This document shows positions 61,343 to 64,000 of a stretch of DNA of 64,000 nucleotides, piece by piece. The notes under the pieces are model-generated. The model did no database searches. It was not told where the DNA came from and worked only from the letters and a program-made list of their open reading frames with translations. The stretch comes from an uncultured Alphaproteobacteria bacterium. Its GTDB lineage: Bacteria > Pseudomonadota > Alphaproteobacteria > RF32 > CAG-239. How positions within the stretch are numbered: position 1 is the first letter of the stretch; each line of letters begins with the position of its first letter. A program made the position numbers and the translations under genes. The stretch spans positions 62,001 to 126,000 of the forward strand of contig CALXTU010000003.1 in NCBI GenBank assembly GCA_944391495.1. Reading direction: 5' to 3'.

Positions 61343-62116
61343 TTAACGTTCTTTAACGAACCGTTCGGCGGCATCAATCAAGATGTTGAAAGATGCAGCA
61401 CGTTTGCTTTTGCGGGCGACTTCGCGTTCACGCTCTTTGCCTTCAAGCGATTGCGCCCATTTGAGTCGGACCAGCTCTTTGTCGCGCTGCTGAACCATTA
61501 ATGGCAGCAGTTCTTGGATGAGCTCTTTGGAAAAACAATCGTCTATTTCGTAAACGGTGTTGTTCTTCTTCAGCATCATCCGGACGGCATCCATCGGCAC
61601 CAGGTTGTCGGCCCATAACAGACACCAAAAGTGGTGATCTGTCAAAATGGAATCCTTCTTTTTGGCCTTTATCTGGGCTTCGGCAAGAGTGTTTAACTCT
61701 TTGTCGGGATATTTTAGACCTAGAACCAGAAGTTGGTTGACCAGCGGTTTCAGATATCCGTACTGATTGACATACTGACCGTAGGCTCGTTTTTCTTTAT
61801 CCGTCAGCAGGATGGGTGTCCGTTGAATGAGATATTGATTGAGTTTTCCCTGAAGTTGATTCAGGAACTGCTCCATCTCAATCTCTATAACCGTCCTTCC
61901 GGTAACCCGGTTTTCATACGGGTCACGGCGCAGAACGTTAGGAACTTCCATCGCTTTTTTGCCGTCACGCGTAATCCAGCGATTGGAAAAGTAGTTGAAT
62001 TGTTGCTGATTGATTTCGCCTTTTTTCTTCCAGTCATACAACAAATTCAGCTTTTCCTGAAGAGACAAACCTTGTAACTGCAGGTTTTGTTCCGTTGAAA
62101 GTTTTTTTTCTTTCAT
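61343..62116 (-). CDS. Unknown helical protein
   Basis: I use ATG 62116; an upstream TTG at 62143 overlaps the previous gene by 8 bp. The 257-residue product is basic and helical: LQEKLNLLYDWKKKGEINQQQFNYFSNRWIT, EIEMEQFLNQLQGKLNQYLIQRTP and REREVARKSKRAASFNILIDAAERFVKER. No domain is recognised, and no Shine-Dalgarno sequence is evident. It follows 62136-62441 on the same strand and is closed by a terminator. Confidence 0.77.
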   Translation of the reverse strand: MKEKKLSTEQNLQLQGLSLQEKLNLLYDWKKKGEINQQQFNYFSNRWITRDGKKAMEVPNVLRRDPYENRVTGRTVIEIEMEQFLNQLQGKLNQYLIQRTPILLTDKEKRAYGQYVNQYGYLKPLVNQLLVLGLKYPDKELNTLAEAQIKAKKKDSILTDHHFWCLLWADNLVPMDAVRMMLKKNNTVYEIDDCFSKELIQELLPLMVQQRDKELVRLKWAQSLEGKEREREVARKSKRAASFNILIDAAERFVKER

Positions 62117-62135
62117 GTCTTTAGGTTTATGTGGT

Positions 62136-62441
62136 TTATGCAATGGAGCGGATAAAATATTCCGCTTTGATTATTTTCTCCGGTATCAGTTTGATTCGTT
62201 TCTTGTCGGGATCCAGCAAAGCAAGATGCGTTTCTCCGGAAGTGTCTTTGCACCAGGAAGACCAATAAACGGCGCATCCCAGAGAATCACACCGGCGGAG
62301 TTGCTTCTGTACCGGTTTTTTGTTGATAACCACGTAACCTTCAGGCAACAGATTTTTAATCTGATTCAACAGACAACGTTCATGCCAGCGTTGGCGAATG
62401 TCTTGTTTTTCCTCGGCTGTTTTGTTTTTTTCTTTAGCCAT
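62136..62441 (-). CDS. Small unknown protein
   Basis: The 101-residue product is basic at the start (MAKEKNKTAEEKQDIRQRWHERC). A compact, strand-rich body follows (PEGYVVINKKPVQKQLRRCDSLGCAVYWSSWCKD, THLALLDPDKKRIKLIPEKII). It has four Cys. No domain is recognised. There is no Shine-Dalgarno (leader ATTAAAAATTTTATTTTT). TTGTCTAAT and TTGTCTATA elements lie in the upstream region. It is first in a likely two-gene unit. Confidence 0.73.
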   Translation of the reverse strand: MAKEKNKTAEEKQDIRQRWHERCLLNQIKNLLPEGYVVINKKPVQKQLRRCDSLGCAVYWSSWCKDTSGETHLALLDPDKKRIKLIPEKIIKAEYFIRSIA

Positions 62442-62649
62442 AAAAATAAAATTTTTAATTTTTGTCTAATCTTAGCCGCATGCATATTCGGGCGCGGGTA
62501 ATTTCGACAAGTAAAACATTTAATTTCTGAATAAGAATATGCATCTTTTAATATAGACAAAAATAAGATTCTTTCAAGTATTATTTTAAAGCTTTTTTAT
62601 CTATTTGTCGTTATTATATAAAAACAGTGTTTTTCATAAGGTAAGAAAG

Positions 62650-63810
62650 ATGCATAAATTTGGCAGAATATCGTTGGCGGCGGCAGGAATTGCCGTAGTC
62701 GGACTTGTCATGTTGTCAGGCTGCGGGAAAGATTCCGGTAACCTGGTGACGAATAAGGTCATACAAGGCGGTATTGTGGAAAAAATTACCGCTACGGGAA
62801 TTATTAATCCGATTTCAACCGTTAATATCGGGACACAGGTTTCGGGAATTATTGCGGAAATATATGTTGACTATAATTCGAAGGTGGATAAAGGGCAGCT
62901 TTTGGCTTTGATTGACCCGCAGACGTTTGAGGCAACGGTTGACCAGCGTCAGGCGGCGCTGGACATTGCCAAGGCCGAGCTGGAAGTAACGAAAAACGAC
63001 ATCGTCTATTATAAAAAACATCTTGACCGCATCAAAAAACTTAACCGGTCGCAGTATTCTACCGATAAGGAACTGGAAACGGCGCAGCGCGACTACAGCA
63101 ACGCCATAGCACAGAAAACTCTGAAAGAAGCGGAAATCAAACAGGCCGAAGCGGCTTTGAAACAGGCTAAAATTGATTTGGAATATACCCGGATTATTTC
63201 CTCGGTTGACGGGGTGGTTATTTCGCGCGAGGTTGAGGTCGGCCAGACGGTGGCGGCTAGTTTTAATACGCCGACGCTGTTTAACGTTGCCGAGGATCTG
63301 ACCAAGATGCAAATAGAGGCCTCGGTGGTGGAGGCGGATATTGCCAAAGTGAAAGACGGGCAGAAGGTGGAGTTTTCGGTGGACAGTTTTCCCGATGAGA
63401 TTTTTGAAGGCGTGGTTACTCAGGTGCGCAACAATCCGATTACGACGTCAAACGTGGTTACGTATGAAGTTATTATCAGTATTGACAACCGGGAGCTGAA
63501 ATTAAAACCCGGTATGACGGCCAACGTGGAAATCATAACCGCCGAAAAAGAGAACGCTTTGCTGGTTCCCAATAAGGCACTGCGTTTTTATGTGACGGAC
63601 GAAAACGGCGAGGTCAGGCGGTATAAGGATAAAGGAATATGGATTATCCGCCGCGGCAAGCCGGAGCGGGTGAGCATTGCAACGGGGATTGTCGATGATG
63701 ATTTTACCGAGGTTATTTCCGATCAGGTGCATGCCGGCGATACGGTTATTCTTGAAGATAAAAAAGAAACGGCAAAACGGGCTGCCAATCTGAGGCTCAG
63801 GAGGCGTTAA
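62650..63810 (+). CDS. macA: MacA-type periplasmic adaptor (membrane fusion protein)
   Basis: I use ATG 62650 (AAGG upstream), giving 386 residues. A lipoprotein signal ends LSGC (Cys25). The typical adaptor domains follow: [29 protein letters not shown] (lipoyl), a helical hairpin ([29 protein letters not shown]...), and [25 protein letters not shown] in the second lipoyl half. The beta-barrel domain is at [25 protein letters not shown]. It would join the MacB ABC transporter to an outer-membrane channel to export macrolides, toxins or lipids. Its stop overlaps the macB start by 1 bp. Confidence 0.93.
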   Translation: MHKFGRISLAAAGIAVVGLVMLSGCGKDSGNLVTNKVIQGGIVEKITATGIINPISTVNIGTQVSGIIAEIYVDYNSKVDKGQLLALIDPQTFEATVDQRQAALDIAKAELEVTKNDIVYYKKHLDRIKKLNRSQYSTDKELETAQRDYSNAIAQKTLKEAEIKQAEAALKQAKIDLEYTRIISSVDGVVISREVEVGQTVAASFNTPTLFNVAEDLTKMQIEASVVEADIAKVKDGQKVEFSVDSFPDEIFEGVVTQVRNNPITTSNVVTYEVIISIDNRELKLKPGMTANVEIITAEKENALLVPNKALRFYVTDENGEVRRYKDKGIWIIRRGKPERVSIATGIVDDDFTEVISDQVHAGDTVILEDKKETAKRAANLRLRRR

Positions 63811-64000
63811 TGAGCCTTATCGAGCTGAAGCGAATTGTCAAAAGTTATCCGCTGGACGGATTGCAGCTTAAGATTCTTAAAGGAATAGATCTTCAGATTG
63901 AAGATGGTGAGTTTGTTGCGATTATGGGGCCCTCGGGGTCTGGAAAATCAACTTTGATGAATATTCTCGGGTGTCTGGATAAGCCGACTTCGGGGAGTTA
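63810..64000 (+). CDS. macB: MacB-type ABC transporter ATPase/permease (partial, N-terminus)
   Basis: The frame starts ATG 63810, inside the macA stop, with AGGAGG six bases upstream (63799-63804), and runs off the window. The visible 63 residues are [17 protein letters not shown]..., then [38 protein letters not shown], the Walker A region of the LolD/MacB ATPase family. The length and the transmembrane half lie outside the window, so the assignment rests on the Walker A context and the macA partner. Confidence 0.9.
   Translation, partial: MSLIELKRIVKSYPLDGLQLKILKGIDLQIEDGEFVAIMGPSGSGKSTLMNILGCLDKPTSGS

Noticed and set aside
60262..62441. Prophage remnant
   Set aside because: No integrase, capsid, terminase or lysis genes, and the proteins match no phage hallmark I know.

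Overview
The window looks like a chromosomal segment of an anaerobic, probably host-associated alphaproteobacterium. Alphaproteobacterial markers are GcrA (51537-52100), MipZ (2431-3222), a single bifunctional Rsh next to rpoZ, the alpha-type variant of family 4 uracil-DNA glycosylase and the rnc-era order. The anaerobic hint is a full-length single-chain pyruvate:ferredoxin oxidoreductase (18908-22468). The combination recalls uncultured gut alphaproteobacterial lineages; that placement is inference. Neither end of the segment is a natural boundary: a secreted protein is cut at the left edge and macB at the right edge.

Layout. 1-4400: secreted protein, pgm, mipZ and a SPOR-domain D,D-carboxypeptidase, all on the minus strand. 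4495-7524: tRNA-His, acyl-ACP thioesterase, mutT, a coiled-coil secreted protein, then a 328-bp tandem duplication full of terminator-like palindromes that abuts tRNA-Gln. 7604-9294: a compact ECF sigma factor cluster with a small membrane protein and a Spy/CpxP-like periplasmic protein. 9357-16273: nhaA, an HdeD-like protein, tsaC/sua5, a SUKH-type protein beside an HNH-like nuclease, and two aminopeptidases. 16301-18790: an island of unknown genes. 18908-29540: nifJ, a band-7 protein of foreign-looking codon use, secA, a parvulin and prfC. 29603-39869: tRNA-Gly, a flippase-like membrane protein, a YcgN protein, TPR lipoproteins, tRNA-Leu, tig-clpP-clpX and a uracil-DNA glycosylase. 39982-44768: a pair of related secreted proteins, a lytic transglycosylase, small membrane proteins and a cyclophilin. 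44835-49227: an ATP-grasp ligase, a 7TM inactive transglutaminase, a retropepsin-like lipoprotein and an OprB-like porin. 49397-53485: unknown genes around gcrA. 53604-60048: rpoZ, rsh, acpS, lepB, rnc, era, fmt. 60262-62441: three unknown genes. 62650-64000: macA and the start of macB.

How it fits together. Most of the window is housekeeping: protein export and quality control (secA, lepB, tig, clpPX, parvulin, cyclophilin), translation (tRNAs, prfC, fmt, tsaC, era, rnc), envelope biogenesis (carboxypeptidase, Slt, porin, MacAB), stringent response (rsh, rpoZ) and cell-cycle control (gcrA, mipZ). Scattered among these are about nine genes of unknown function with no Shine-Dalgarno sequence and very AT-rich leaders. 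Several of their upstream regions carry a repeated TTGTCTAAA motif. At two promoters the motif sits exactly 6 bp upstream of a TTGC-type -35 box, with a 17-bp spacer to the -10. That shared architecture, the nuclease/SUKH pair, the Cnr-like sigma cluster and the tRNA-Gln-derived tandem repeat are the most interesting non-housekeeping signals.
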